From Amoeboaphelidium occidentale (lineage: Eukaryota > Aphelidiomycota > Aphelidea), in the NCBI GenBank assembly GCA_023515795.1, contig JALGPX010000014.1, forward strand, positions 215,568 through 279,567: a stretch of DNA of 64,000 nucleotides, read 5' to 3'. Positions 10,029-22,277 of the stretch are shown here, in pieces. The notes under the pieces are model-generated. The model was not told the origin of the DNA. It ran no database searches and saw nothing but the letters and a program-made list of their open reading frames with translations. Numbering within the stretch: position 1 is the first letter of the stretch; each line of letters starts with the position of its first letter. Position numbers and translations under genes: made by a program.

Positions 10029-10225
10029 GCTGATAGCTTGATTCATGTAGCAAGCGAAATTTGATTCTTCTGACAGTTATAGTTCGCATGACCAGAATTC
10101 TATTCAGTCATTCAGTAATTTTATCTCTGCGGATTGGTATTTATACTGGAAATAAAAATTGATTTTAGCCCTTACCAACCGGTGACCGGTCCAGGTTTCG
10201 ACTAAGCGTTTAGGGTGACCAAGAA
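10029..10225. repeat. Dispersed non-coding repeat, copy 4
   Basis: The first 124 bp are identical to 7572-7695, the right end of the TRAPPC13 second contig. The copy then continues through ACCGGTGACCGGT, two ACCGGT palindromes 1 bp apart, and GGTTTCGACTAAGCGTTTAG to GTGACCAAGAAAATCTATTG. It ends next to the stop of HGH1. The exact 124-bp overlap with 7572-7695 suggests that these two contigs are truly adjacent and that the myotubularin contig was inserted between them. Confidence 0.65.
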
Positions 10226-10250
10226 AATCTATTGCGGTTTGAAAGAAACA

Positions 10251-11263
10251 TCATTGACCAACTTCAGTAGTTTCATCCCTCATGAGCATGTTTACTAATC
10301 TTTCAATAGCTTCTATGCAGTTTTCGTCCGTTTCGCTGAGGTGCAACTCTCTTATGATAGGATAAACCTTCTTCTTTCTCATGTATTCTCTACCTTCGCG
10401 TGTCATTGTAAGCAAGATCAGGATATCGACCAAATCATTTCTGATTTTTGGTGATACTTCTCTAGTCTTATCAGACTCCAGGAACTGCAGCTCGTCAGGC
10501 ATTCCATCCATGTCTTCAGCTGATAGATCTTCCGGCCCAGCTAGAGGCAGTAATACATGCACAAGCAAAGGAATCCTCTCATTAATGATTTCGATGTGCT
10601 TTTCTGTAGCTAACATGCAATTCTTTATCACGCTAACAACTCCAAAGCGCCTTATTGGTGACGAACTTTTCATATCGACAAGCAATAAACCAATAGGATA
10701 ATCGAACTTCTCCGACATAAAGAACTCTCTTGCTTTCAGGCTATTTAGCGTAAGATTGCTAAACACGTTTGCCAAGTAATCAAACGAAGCCTTCTCGTTC
10801 AGTGTCTTGGGGCTGATAAAAGCCGAGATGATTTGGATTAGGAGCATGCCACTATCTGCTAATAAGATGCATACTTCAGGCGAAGACGTGATGTTGCTGA
10901 GAAGAATGCACGCTTCATCTGCAAACGGAGACTTGGGCATCAAGATCATAGAGCAAATAATGTCCAGCAAGCCAATATCCACAAAATCTTTCAGTTGTTC
11001 TACGGTAAGCAGTGCAGTTGCGTTAATGAGAGCCTTGATGGCTCCTTGCCCAATATCATTTCTAGCACACGCCTTTCTCAAGGCTGCAAGCATGTCGCGG
11101 TCATTCACAATGATGTTTGCGAATTCTGCTGATTTGGATACGCCAACAATGCAGTCAATGGAGCCCTTACGAACCTAATCATTACTTTGCGCGAAAAGTA
11201 ACGACATACCTCAGGCTTTGGATCATCTAAAAGATCGAGTAGTTCAATCAAAGCTTCCTTCAT
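10251..11263 (-). CDS. HGH1: HGH1 armadillo-type chaperone for eEF2
   Basis: Two exons (11263..11210 and 11174..10251, 35-nt intron) give 325 aa. The start MKEALIELLDLLDDPKPEVR matches the first HEAT/ARM helix of HGH1. Later segments (FADEACILLSNIT, EDMDGMPDELQFLESDK, VYPIIRELH) are diagnostic for the family. Hgh1 is a cytosolic ARM-repeat protein that helps TRiC/CCT fold translation elongation factor 2. It starts only about 23 bp after the stop of the RasGAP gene on the same strand. This is short even for the window and leaves almost no room for a terminator and promoter. Confidence 0.9.
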
Positions 11264-11286
11264 CTATTGCAGGAAAAAATGAATTT

Positions 11287-13329
11287 CTATTGACCTTTAA
11301 CTCTACCTTGATTATCATTCACGGCATTAGATGGTGCATCACTGACAGTGTCTGCCTTTTCATTCATGTCTCCATTGTTCTTGTTTCTCATTAAAGACTG
11401 TGATCCTCTTTCCATAGTCCCTTCGCTATCTTGTTCCAAACGCTTGAGGGCAGCCTCACGCTCCATTTGGATGTCTTTGGTTTTCTTATTGTAGACTTCC
11501 AACAAATCGGAAAGTATACTTCGAAGCTTATCAAGATCTTCCTTTTCTTCTGGTTGCTGATTTGCAACCATCTTATCGCTGGCTTTCATCAACTGTCTGT
11601 GTAGTGATGATAAATATCTCTCAATATCTACATCCTTCTTCTCTTTTTTATCGGGTCTCCAGCTGGAAAATATCTTGGAAAACCCTTTTAACCCGCTTTC
11701 TTTTTTCTTAGATGCACTTTCAAGGTCAGCATCTGAAGGTGCAGTAGTGATCTCGTCAATAAACTTTTTCATTCTTCCGATGTTATTCTGTACCAAATGA
11801 TTCAGCTGAGCCATATAAGGCTCCTTCTTTCCATCAAAAGGAGTCATGTTTGCCAACTGCTGGATAGTTTTAGAGATTAACGTTAACGTTCTGGCATTTC
11901 TGGGATTTGGAGGTTCTCCGTCATTGGATAGACCAAACAACTGAGGGCCTAGACAATAAATAAGCCAAGTGATCATTTACCTAAAATTGCAGCATTGAAA
12001 AATCTCAAGAAAACAAAAGCAGTAACAACGGTGTATGGGACAACTTTGTCTGTTGGAAACTTTTCTGATGCTTCCTTTCGCAAAACTGAGAAGACCTTCT
12101 TTAATGGAGCTGGACATTTCGAGGCAGAATTAAGGATTCTATCCATTGCCCATTTGATGTAAGCTTCCAAAACAGTGAAATTTTCCTCAACACTATCAGT
12201 CTTTTCTAATCTCGTTGGGTCCAATTCACAAGGCCTATTCTGAACCAGAATTTCTGTGATAAACTGTTGAAGAACCTGTTTCAGATATCCCATACCAACT
12301 AATTTCATGTATTGATCTATAGCCTTGCTTCCAAGAGAATTGTGTCTGAAAATAGTGTTTGCGTCGGCGGTAGCCCTTATTTCACTCGCAGATATTCCAC
12401 ACAAAAATCTAGGAGCCTGACCTGCAAAATGACTGATGGTGACCAAATTCTTAGCAACTTCTTCTCTTTCCTCTGTATTTCTACCTAGAGCCTGTGCTAC
12501 TCTGAACTTTTCATCCAAAATCAGTTCAAGCAATTTCGAGTAATTGCTCAACGGCAGAATATACTCCTCGTTATAAAGATACTTGGCTCTGATCACGCCC
12601 ATTACACCACAATTAGAAGACATCAAAGGAGCGCATTTCGTGTGACAACAGGCACCACAAGAACATTTCATTCCAGAGTGGTTGATGCCCCACAAAAGAT
12701 TGCGACAATGATGACAGGTTTGAGGAGTCGTGAACAAGAATGGCTGAAACTCGTGGCTTTTATCAGCCTTCTTATCTTCTCCATATTCTTCTGAAGAAGC
12801 AGATGCTTGCAGAGTGTACCAGGTTTCATGGTACTTACTGTCTTGATCAAGTGCTACTCTCGGAATCACAACCTGACCCATCAATCTATCTTTTATCAAT
12901 GACTTGACCCACAATTCCACTATATTGATCAATTAAACTTTGACCTCATGCAACTTACATACAACTTCTTTGAACTTTTCATTCAGATCAACCTCAAATT
13001 CGTCATCAAACCATGGAGTTTTAGATCTTGCAACAACCTTGGTTTTCTTAAGAAAAAACGTTTCAGTAGTCTTTTCAGTAGACGATCCCCTATTTCTCCC
13101 TAGCGTTGCAGCCTTTTCAGGAGGAGCAAGCAAGCTGTTCTGTGAGCTTGAAGAATTTCTCCTGGCTGTTCCAGGATCAATATCAGCAATGATCTTTAAC
13201 ACAACATAAGAGTCACATTCTTCATCTCTGTTGATGTTCTTTGCCTCCAAGATCTTTATCAATAAACCTTCACTATTAGCCTTTTATCTTGTGAAACTTA
13301 CGGTGATCTTTCCTCAAAGCCTTGGCCAT
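11287..13329 (-). CDS. RasGAP with N-terminal C2 and C1 domains
   Basis: Four exons (13329..13302, 13267..12959, 12919..11981, 11948..11287) give 645 aa in frame; the introns are 34, 39 and 32 nt. A C2 domain (about 1-150) is followed by a C1 zinc finger (about 165-215) with Cys/His spacing starting TCHHCRNLLWG. The RasGAP domain (about 240-470) includes NTIFRHNSLGSKAID, whose Arg is the arginine finger, and FVFLRFFNAAILGPQLFGL. The C-terminus is charged and probably coiled coil. It should stimulate GTP hydrolysis on Ras at membranes, with C2/C1 giving lipid (Ca2+ or DAG) recruitment. The splice at the C2/C1 side is supported by continuity of the C2 beta-strand. The start faces uracil phosphoribosyltransferase 37 bp away. 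Confidence 0.86.
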
Positions 13330-13366
13330 TTTGACTTTGTTATAAAAATAGCAGAACCATTTTCAG
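13330..13366. promoter_or_regulatory. 37-bp shared divergent promoter with TATA-like stretch
   Basis: The start codons of RasGAP (-) and uracil phosphoribosyltransferase (+) are separated by 37 bp. The interval holds TTATAAAAATAG, a TATA-like A/T run, and nothing else recognisable. Transcription starts must lie inside this interval or within the neighbouring coding sequence. Confidence 0.35.
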
Positions 13367-14059
<693 letters not shown>

Positions 14060-14078
14060 AAAAAAAGACTTTTATGAT

Positions 14079-14860
<782 letters not shown>

Positions 14861-14905
14861 ATGTTGCTTTGTTGAAAAAAATTGTAGCTGGATTCTCGAT
14901 GTCAC

Positions 14906-15192
14906 GCTGAATGATTGAGCACGCGGTTACAGTCACATTATCCATTTCATTGGCCCCTCGTGTTTACGCGGTTATGAGTAGCAATGTTACAAACATCTAG
15001 CGGCTAAGATTGTGATGGTGTTCGAGGATGGAGTATTACACGGCAGCCGTGGGAATCGAGGCTGGTCTTGCCACGACGTTCTGGTGGCCGACGTGTCTGT
15101 TCAGAGATATAGACACATCATTCACTATTGCAGTATATCAGGATAGAGAACAAAATACGACTCAAAATGACTTGTAGAAACATGAAAACATT
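14906..15192. other. Gene-poor, GC-richer interval between Msn2-like gene and PRP28
   Basis: This 290-bp stretch is visibly richer in G+C than its surroundings. It has two short overlapping open frames on the + strand, starting near 15022 and 15032 (the latter MEYYTAAVGIEAG), each under 60 codons. Neither resembles a known family. As both flanking genes read on the - strand, this is the likely PRP28 3' region plus the promoter of the zinc-finger gene. I see no tRNA or repeat. Confidence 0.3.
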
Positions 15193-16951
15193 CTAATCCT
15201 TGTGTATAATCTGATCTTGCCTCCGTTTCTGCACACCAGTTCCTGCTTTGGCTTGTGACGCTAAAAAAGATTAGTTTCAACGTTATGAAAGATGTACCTT
15301 CGTGTTTAGCTAAAGCAGCTGGGATTTTGGCGTTTGACTTCATAAGTAATTGTCGCAAGTCAAAGAATATCTCTGAATCCTCCAAAGTCAAAAAAGTAAG
15401 AGCAACTCCACTCTTTCCTGCTCGCCCAGTTCTACCAATTCTGTGCACGTAGTCTGATATTCTTTTCGGCATATCATAATTTATAACCATTGAAACGTCT
15501 GGAATGTCAATACCTCTTCCAGCTACATCAGTTGCAACTAAGATCTCTTTCTTTCCGCTCCTTAGTAGCTGAAGAGATGCCTCTCTAGCGTCTTGTGTTT
15601 TACCACCATGAATAGTGACTACCCGATAACCTTCTCTTTCTAGAATGCTGCCAAGCATGTCGACGTTTGCTTTCTGATTAACAAATACAATTACTGGTGG
15701 AACAAGTTCTCTTTCAAGAGTAGCAAGAAGTCGGGCCTTTTTAGCGTCTTCTTGAACCATCTCGACAACTTGTGAAACAGTTTCAACGACTTGCCCAGCT
15801 GAACCAACAGTAACTACTACTGGAGATCGCATATAAGTTTTGGCGATTCTCTCCACTTCTACAGGCATCGTTGCAGAAAACATTATAGTGTGCCGTTCCT
15901 TCTGCGACGACATGGAATCCAAAATTGACGTCAAACTGCTTTCAAACCCGAGATCCACCATTCTGTCGGCTTCGTCAAGAACAACAAGGCTACAGTCACT
16001 TAAGATAACGATACGTCGCTCCAAACAATCTAAAAGTCTACCAGGTGTTGCGATAAGGATGTCAATACCAGCTCTAGACTGTAGCAGTTGGTCTTCATAA
16101 GATTTTCCTCCCACAATTGAAAAACACCGAAAACCAAAAGGTCTACAGAACTTTGAAGATTCATTTTCGATCTGCTGTGCTAGTTCTCGAGTAGGAACCA
16201 AAACTAATGCGGAAGGTCCGTGATCGTCGTCATGAATCCGATCCGATCGGTTAGTATTATTCAATAGAAACGTAACAATAGGTATAAGGAAGGCAGCAGT
16301 TTTACCAGAACCTGTTTCTGCGATGCCAATAAGATCTTTCTTTTCCAGTACAACGGGTATCGCCTGTCTTTGAATCGGTGTTGGTTCATCATAACCGATA
16401 TTCATAACAACATCTTTTAGATCTACCGGCAAAGGAGCCTCCAGCCATGATCTTATTGGCGCAACATTTGACCCTCGAAGCGATATATTGTAATCTTCAC
16501 GGAAAATACGCCAGTCTCGATTTGTCAAATACTGCAAAGGCTTTTCAGACCAATGCAAGTCTTCATAAGGATTCTTCTTGGATTTATATGAGTAGCCCAA
16601 CGAGTCTTTGATCTCTGTCGTTCTTCTAACGATAGGCAAATGCTGAGCCGTAGACGTATCCTCCTCGTTGTTCCAACCAAACACAAACTTTTTCGTCGAC
16701 TTCAAGTCAGTGCGCTGTCTTTTAGGAAGGGGCTCCACTGTTTCATTCTTATGCTCATTATTTGAGACAATATCCATTCGTTGCTTAAAGCCACTGGAAT
16801 CTTTCTTCTCTGCTCCCAATTGATGATCTAGCTGAACGGCTCGCTTCTCCTTGGGCACAAAAACTGGGCCAGTGGAGGATGGACCCCTCTGAGATGCGGC
16901 CTTAGCTCTACTCAGTATATCTGTGAGTGACAATTTTGATGACTTGTCCAT
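15193..16951 (-). CDS. PRP28: DEAD-box splicing helicase Prp28 (DDX23)
   Basis: Two exons (16951..15298 and 15260..15193, 37-nt intron) give 573 aa. All helicase motifs are present: AETGSGKT (I), TPGRL (Ib), LDEADRM (II), FSATMP (III) and HRIGRTGRAGKSG (VI). The N-terminal region before the Q motif (WSEKPLQYLTNRDWRIFRED) is specific to Prp28. This helicase swaps U1 for U6 at the 5' splice site during spliceosome activation. Splicing restores the conserved end ...KHEASQAKAGTG; without it the frame runs into unrelated residues. The start is MDKSSKLSLTDIL; an upstream in-frame ATG at 17050 would overlap the divergent gene and is rejected. Confidence 0.92.
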
Positions 16952-16989
16952 TCTCCAAGATCGAGTTTGATTCAAGGAAAAAGAAGTTG

Positions 16990-17301
16990 ATGAAGAATAT
17001 TTGCTCAGAAGCAGATATGGTACTTCAACGGGGCATTCAGAGTTACTCATTAGGTCTATATTTCCGCGCTGTCGATATTAAATGTGATGCGGGCAAGCTC
17101 CATCACAAAAATTCCAACGCATTGTTTGACATTGAGCAGTTGATTCAACAGATGCTTCAAAGTTTCCAGAATAGGAAAACTTTCATTTCCGGGGACGAAT
17201 TCGAATTAAAAGTCTCGTTTAATGATAAAAGAGGCTACCTCCTTCTACAAAAAGCCGGGTTTTATTATTTCATTGGAGATAGAGACGCAACTTTCAGATA
17301 G
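16990..17301 (+). CDS. Small hypothetical protein
   Basis: This 103-codon open frame starts 38 bp from the PRP28 start, the spacing typical of divergent pairs here. Its last 37 bp overlap antisense with the end of ERV41. The product is mixed alpha/beta with SLGLYFRAVDIKCD, a helix IEQLIQQMLQSFQN and RGYLLLQKAGFYYFIGD. It has no signal peptide or membrane segment. I do not recognise the family. A second ATG at 17017 is possible. The position in a normal divergent slot and the amino-acid composition favour a real gene, but evidence is limited to the open frame. Confidence 0.5.
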   Translation: MKNICSEADMVLQRGIQSYSLGLYFRAVDIKCDAGKLHHKNSNALFDIEQLIQQMLQSFQNRKTFISGDEFELKVSFNDKRGYLLLQKAGFYYFIGDRDATFR

Positions 17302-18251
17302 GCGCGGTACATGAACTCGACAAGAGACCATATGCCTCCCATAATTGCAAAAATTCTCGTAATGAAACTAACAAAGGATATCGGATTTGATTCAGAGACT
17401 CTGACAGAAATAGGTTCCAAATCGTAATTCAGGTAGATGCCTGGCGTTGAGCGCGTGGCTGCAGTGTCCGCACTCTCATATTCCGCAGAGTGTTCTGTAA
17501 CAGCAAATTGATTTGTTAGAAGAACATTGCGAAAACGATCCATGTAAATTGTAGGCACGACAGATAAATAGTAGTCAAAAGTAGCGAAAGATAAAGATGC
17601 AACCTTTGTCAAACCATCAATCGGATTTTTTAAGCCAGGATAGTCCTTTCCGAACTGCAAATGAGTGATATGATGAGTAAGATTGATCGAATTGTGGTCC
17701 ACATGCGGCCCATAATTCCCATGGCCTAGTACGTTTATAAAGAGTTTTCCAGAAACTTTGTTTAGTGTGGCAGTTCCGTAGATTTGGCACGAATCCTTCT
17801 CTGAAAACATCGAGGAGCCAAGGCCAAGAAGGCCCCAGCCAGCTGCCTTTTTGTTGGCATTCATTATGATATTATTTATATGAAGGTCGTTTTTCATATC
17901 CTTTCCAAGTTCTGATGTATCGGTCAAGTCTATGGATGCTTCGGTAAACTTGAAATATCGACTTGCATCCTCCACTAATCCACCGTTATCCACAAGAATC
18001 ACAGCCAAATACTTGCATTTCGTCGCTACAGTCATATCTAATGTCAGTTCCAGCTTTCCTTGAACCGAATTGTCAACAAGGAACTCGTACTTGTGATGAA
18101 TCTGCAAGTATTCGTAAAGCTCAGAAAGAAACAAGAACACAAGAACAGAAGCAACCACAATAGATAAAATGCCTCCTTGCTCTGTCTGCTTTTTGTAGCT
18201 GGAGTCCACCTTGGAGAAAATATCAAAGCTTGAAAGCCTTTTTCCAAACAT
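17265..18251 (-). CDS. ERV41: Erv41/ERGIC2-type COPII vesicle protein
   Basis: A single exon encodes 328 aa. The N-terminal cytosolic FDIFSKVDSSYKKQTEQGG and first membrane helix (SIVVASVLVFLFLSEL) precede a large lumenal domain with CQIYGTATLNKVSG and a typical GHGNYG-like segment. A second membrane helix near the C-terminus (FITRIFAIMGGIWSLVEF) completes the Erv41/Erv46 topology. The protein cycles between ER and Golgi in COPII/COPI vesicles as a retrieval receptor with Erv46. It starts 21 bp from the start of divergent UBC7, the tightest pair in the window. Confidence 0.88.
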   Translation of the reverse strand: MFGKRLSSFDIFSKVDSSYKKQTEQGGILSIVVASVLVFLFLSELYEYLQIHHKYEFLVDNSVQGKLELTLDMTVATKCKYLAVILVDNGGLVEDASRYFKFTEASIDLTDTSELGKDMKNDLHINNIIMNANKKAAGWGLLGLGSSMFSEKDSCQIYGTATLNKVSGKLFINVLGHGNYGPHVDHNSINLTHHITHLQFGKDYPGLKNPIDGLTKVASLSFATFDYYLSVVPTIYMDRFRNVLLTNQFAVTEHSAEYESADTAATRSTPGIYLNYDLEPISVRVSESNPISFVSFITRIFAIMGGIWSLVEFMYRAYLKVASLSPMK

Positions 18252-18272
18252 CTTTTCACAATACCAAAAAAA

Positions 18273-18911
18273 ATGACTGAGCAGAGCACTTTGCTTTTAA
18301 AACGACAATTAAAAGGTGAATTTCACATATAGGAACACGCTAAATCTCCAAAGAACTTAATAAGAATCCCGTGGAAGGCTTTTCGGCAGGGCTCTTTGAC
18401 GATGGAAATATCTACGAGTGGGAAGTTATGGTACGCTTTGATTAGGTCGATTCTCACAAGTAAAGATAATTGGACCTCCGGAAACACTTTACGAAGGCGG
18501 ATTTTTTAAAACTAGGCTCAGCTTCCCGAAGGAGTATCCACAAGTAAGATTATTTCGAACGTCTGACCTCTGAAGATGCCACCGACGATGAAGTTCGAGT
18601 GCGACTTTTGGCATCCAAATGTCTATCTTGATGGAAAAGTCTGCATTTCAATATTGCACCCGCCTGTAATTCTGTTTTATTTCCTTCGAAATAACTATTA
18701 GGGAGACGACAAGTATGGTTACGAAAAGCCGGAGGAGAGATGGCTTCCGGTGCACACGGTTGAAACGATTTTACTCAGTGTCATTTCTATGTTGTCAAGC
18801 CCTAACGATGAATCCCCAGCAAATATCGAAGCTGCTAAGGAGTGGAGAGAGAATCCTGATGCATTTAAAAAGCGAATTCAAAGAATTGTCAGAAGATCTC
18901 AGGAAATGTAA
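18273..18911 (+). CDS. UBC7: Ubiquitin-conjugating enzyme Ubc7/UBE2G2
   Basis: Five exons (18273..18315, 18354..18430, 18466..18543, 18576..18665, 18702..18911) with introns of 38, 35, 32 and 36 nt assemble to exactly 165 aa, the length of yeast Ubc7. The catalytic Cys lies in [12 protein letters not shown]. It is followed by the Ubc7-specific acidic loop [14 protein letters not shown]. The enzyme works with Hrd1/Doa10-type ligases in ER-associated degradation. This is the most intron-rich gene here and gives a clean calibration of intron size and splice signals. No unspliced frame longer than 90 codons reveals it. Confidence 0.95.
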
Positions 18912-18958
18912 TTCTAGAGTCAGCAAAATAAAAGGACTTCGCATTAACGTGCATGTAT

Positions 18959-20107
18959 TCAGAGCTTTGATAGTTCCGGGGAATTAATGACTTCCCAACA
19001 GTAATTAGCCGCGGGCTTCATTAAAGATGCATAGAGATCTGCTTTGGCGCTGCTGGCTTGTCCCAAGATTTTTCGCGCTGCAACACCCTGCAATATAACA
19101 GCTGTACGAAAAAATGAGAATGAAATACAGAATTTCCAGCCTTCCGACGATATAGCATGACCGCTTAACTCCGCGTACCTTGAAACCAGTTCATTTACTC
19201 GAGGCAAGTCATGAACTGCGTAGTCTCGGAGACCATGCATTTCTCCAAAGTCGCCTTTCATGTAAAATGGTAGCAGCAGATTAGCCAAGTCTGAAAAGGG
19301 ACTTCCAACAGTTGATAGCTCCCAGTCTAGCACAGCAAGAATAGCTGGTTTCTTATCATCAAACACAACATTGTCCAATTTGTAATCACCGTGAATTACC
19401 GTTGTGTATTCCGGTACTTTATGGCAATTTTCTTGAAACCACTCCAAAATTTGATCTAATCTTGGAATAGGCGGCGTTCCTGCAATCGCAGCTTGTTTCA
19501 GAGATACTTGCTTTAGAACGTTAACTTGGCGCTGGTAAAAGTTGATGTGCTTAGCTTTAACACTCAGAGGTACTTTATGCAACCAAGCTAATACTCTTAC
19601 TGCTTCATACCAATATGATCTCTTGTTGGCCACACCAACCAACCGCGTATCCACGTGAACACGCCCATTAACGAACTCCATTACGTAAAACTCAGTACCA
19701 ATTACAGAAACATTGTCGCAATAAATGTAAGGCTTTGGCACAGGTATTTGACCATTAAGGGCTGAAATAATTTTGAACTCTCTTCGCATATCATGTGCAG
19801 TATTATCAAGAACTTTTCCTTGAGGCCTCTTTCGGAGAACCAGCTTCAAACTTAAAGCATTAGGCCACATCGAGGAAAGCTACCTCCCAGCAGTAATCAA
19901 ATAGGTTGGATTCGACTGCCCAAACATGAACTGTTGGAGCTCCCAATTACCTTCAACTTTGCTTAACTCTGTAACATTCTTCTGCAAATAAGTCTTCAAG
20001 GCTTTCAAGTCTATTTCGTGCCTTTCAATTAACGTTCTAACTTGAAACGATTACCCTGGCCTGATTTTCCCAACAGAATCGCTGGTGCAGAAACTTCCTG
20101 TTGTCAT
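18959..20107 (-). CDS. APH-family phosphotransferase (ACAD10/11-like kinase domain)
   Basis: Three exons (20107..20055, 20021..19884, 19850..18959; introns 33 and 33 nt) give 360 aa. The start MTTGSFCTSDSVGKIRPGHE leads into the family's conserved HEIDLKALKTYL and FGQSNPTYLI. The aminoglycoside phosphotransferase-like core has VIHGDYKLDNVVF (catalytic loop) and LDWELSTVGSPFSDLANLL (metal-binding Asp). In ACAD10/ACAD11 this domain phosphorylates 4-hydroxyacyl-CoAs for catabolism. Here it stands alone without the dehydrogenase domain, as in many fungi. The substrate in this organism is inferred, not shown. Confidence 0.85.
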
Positions 20108-20402
20108 GCCCGATGGACTCTTTTAAGAGGACAGAGGGTGCGTGGAACTCTGTTCACATTTTTCAGGGGTACGAATGGCGTGATTCTATTGGCTGATTTT
20201 GTGATTGGCGTTCAACTTATAGGTTTCGAATAGATATCACCTTTCTCATATGAAAAGTATATCTGTTACATCCTTAGATAGATCAATAAGTGACTTCTGC
20301 TCTTCATATTAAACAATTATCTTTCGTCTTAGCGTTTCAAGTAGCGCGGCGTGAAGGACGCAGAAAAAACTGAGCAAAATTTGACGGAGTTTGAGATTAT
20401 TT

Positions 20403-20612
20403 ACATTTTTAAGTTACTGCTGATATCAAATCGTCCGTGTTCTCTTCAAGGTATTCACATGCTGAAACAATTTCGTGCATAGTACACTTTTCCATCATCC
20501 AACAAAGGAACACCTGATAGAGAACCCTCTTTATTTGCTCTCCCCAAATACTTAACTTTCTGTGCACTTTAAGTTTACACTGAATCGTCACCTGATTTTC
20601 CAGTCATGATCA
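20403..20612 (-). CDS. Possible small spliced gene, unrecognised
   Basis: On the - strand an ATG (MTGKS) is followed by a canonical 36-nt GT..AG interval and then a frame reading KYLGRANKEGSLSGVPLLDD and GKVYYARNCFSM. Removing a further possible 42-nt intron would extend it by a few residues. An alternative, unspliced 60-codon frame (MHEIVSACEYLEENTDDL) overlaps it in another phase. I recognise neither. The region from 20108 to 20402 upstream of it holds no convincing gene. Confidence 0.25.
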
Positions 20613-20660
20613 GTTAACTCTGATACGCTCGAATGGATGATGATCGCTCCGTAACAATCA

Positions 20661-20920
20661 TTAAAAACGTGCTTTAGCAGCTACTACAGGTATGATCATA
20701 AGGAAAAATCAATAAGTAGTAGTAAAGCAGGCGTGCCTGAAGCGTTACATTGAAATCCTTTCAAAGGTTAATGTTGACAGNNNNNNNNNNNNNNNNNNNN
20801 NTTAAAAACGTGCTTTAGCAGCTACTACAGGTATGATCATAAGGAAAATCAATAAGTAGTAGTAAAGCAGGCGTGCCTGAAGCGTTACATTGAAATCCTT
20901 TCAAAGGTTAATGTTGACAG
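20661..20920. repeat. Assembly seam: 120-bp duplicate flanking a 21-N gap
   Basis: Positions 20661-20780 and 20802-20920 are the same sequence except for one base of an A run. They are separated by exactly 21 N. This is the signature of two contig ends that overlap but were not merged. The true sequence probably contains one copy. Confidence 0.85.
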
Positions 20921-20966
20921 GGCGTCTGGCCCTGTCTTTCCAGTGTCGTCTCGTGCCTTTCTACAG

Positions 20967-21300
20967 TTATTCCTCAAGACTCCTTATATCTGTGCAAACT
21001 TTCGTGGTGTATTGTACATCAAGGAGTTGTGATAGCTCCACACAATATCGCCCTCCTTTTGTTGCTAGAAGAATATCTCTGCGCTCAGCTTTAATATATA
21101 CAACAGATGCCACAGCTGTTCCGATCATAAACGTATGAAATATTAGAACGGACACATAAAGCCTTTCTATGCGTGATATCTTTGTCTTGTTACAATGCAG
21201 ATTCGTCACCTCATAGCAACTCTGAAAACGACAATATATCATCGTCTGATTTCACAAATAAAAACGTCCATCGGGCTTCGCGTAGCAATGAAGAGCGCAT
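20967..21300 (-). CDS. Small single-pass membrane protein, hypothetical
   Basis: Two exons (21300..21256 and 21221..20967, 34-nt intron) join MRSSLLREARWTFLF to SCYEVTNLHCNKTK and give 99 aa. One membrane segment is clear (RLYVSVLIFHTFMIGTAVAS), followed by a soluble tail of about 45 residues. The intron length and splice sites are typical for the window. The start codon lies 38 bp from the divergent gene at 21339, again matching the local pattern. I do not recognise the family. Confidence 0.5.
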
Positions 21301-21338
21301 TTGATGCGTTCTGAAGCGTCTACCGCTGGTTCTGATAC

Positions 21339-21931
21339 ATGCCAAAAACCTCCATCTCCAACGATCCAATCAAAGGGCGAGTTGTTTCCAAATTTCTTTG
21401 TTTCTCAACAATGACAACAATGAATCCAGAACAATTGACTCCATTAGAACAAGTACAACTTGAAATCACTGACGTCACTAAAAAATACAACGAATGCAGC
21501 GCCAAGTTGATGGTCCTGTTAGACAAGACTGGCAAGACTGAGGAAGAGAAAGAAGCAATGGCTGGTTATAGAGAAATCCGCGCTGGGCTAAGCGCCCGGT
21601 TGGAAACCTTGGGTAAAAAGTAGCTGGTTCTTTTGAAGAAAGGTAACACGTTAACTATTGCCACGAAACAATTCTTATTTCTAGTAAAGACGACCAAAAA
21701 GAAGATGAAAGAGCCCCAATTAAGCGTTATTGGGGACTGCGTATATCCTTTTTCTGTTTGGTCCTCTTCCTGTTCATCCAGTTCGTCTTCGCGGCGACAG
21801 TCAAAGCCAATACGCCAACCTGGCCAAAAGCAATTGCAGATATCGCAGCCGCTTTTGTCCAAGTCTTCACAATCGCGCATGTTTATATCGCAGGATTCCG
21901 AAACATCCGTGAAGCGCTCCAAGAAAGATGA
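21339..21931 (+). CDS. Small two-helix membrane protein, hypothetical
   Basis: Exon 21339..21612 encodes a soluble helical part (LTPLEQVQLEITDVTKKYNE, then AMAGYREIRAGLSARLETL). A 77-nt GT..AG interval (21613..21689) joins it to 21690..21931. That exon encodes ERAPIKRYWGLRISFF, a hydrophobic stretch (FCLVLFLFIQFVFAATV), and a second one (IADIAAAFVQVFTIAHVY). The spliced frame is open to TGA at 21929. Without splicing, the first part ends at TAG 10 bp later. The intron is longer than most here, so the join is a proposal. Met codons at 21405 and 21411 are alternative starts. I do not recognise the family. Confidence 0.5.
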
Positions 21932-22277
21932 GCTGCTGAAGAAGGAAGAGTAATTAAACCAAAATGTGTTGATCTTCAAACGCAGGCGTACTGTTAATTG
22001 ATTTGGTAGTGTTAAACGATAGATAATAAACGAAGTTAATAATTTGGTTAGCTACATTCCATGTGCCTCAAATAAGACAATGCGAGAGCGTGGCACTGAA
22101 AGAGTGATAAATACAAGTCAAGCAAGGCTGAAGAATCAATCTTTCCTTGTTGCAGGTCTGTTGTAATAACCGCAGTATCATTGTCGCATGATGAAACTAG
22201 AGAACCGGTGTCTTAGTCAGCCAACCAGCCAACTTCTAGTCGCAGCAAAACTTTCTATTGCAAATGAAAATTTGAAA
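21932..22277. other. Interval without a confident gene
   Basis: This stretch lies between the small membrane-protein gene and the 3' end of the PSME3IP1-like gene. A 27-codon + strand frame (MRERGTERVINTSQARLK) begins at 22081. It could be spliced by a 45-nt GT..AG interval into a frame that then overlaps the neighbouring gene antisense. I cannot support this as a gene, and I see no RNA gene or repeat. Confidence 0.25.
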
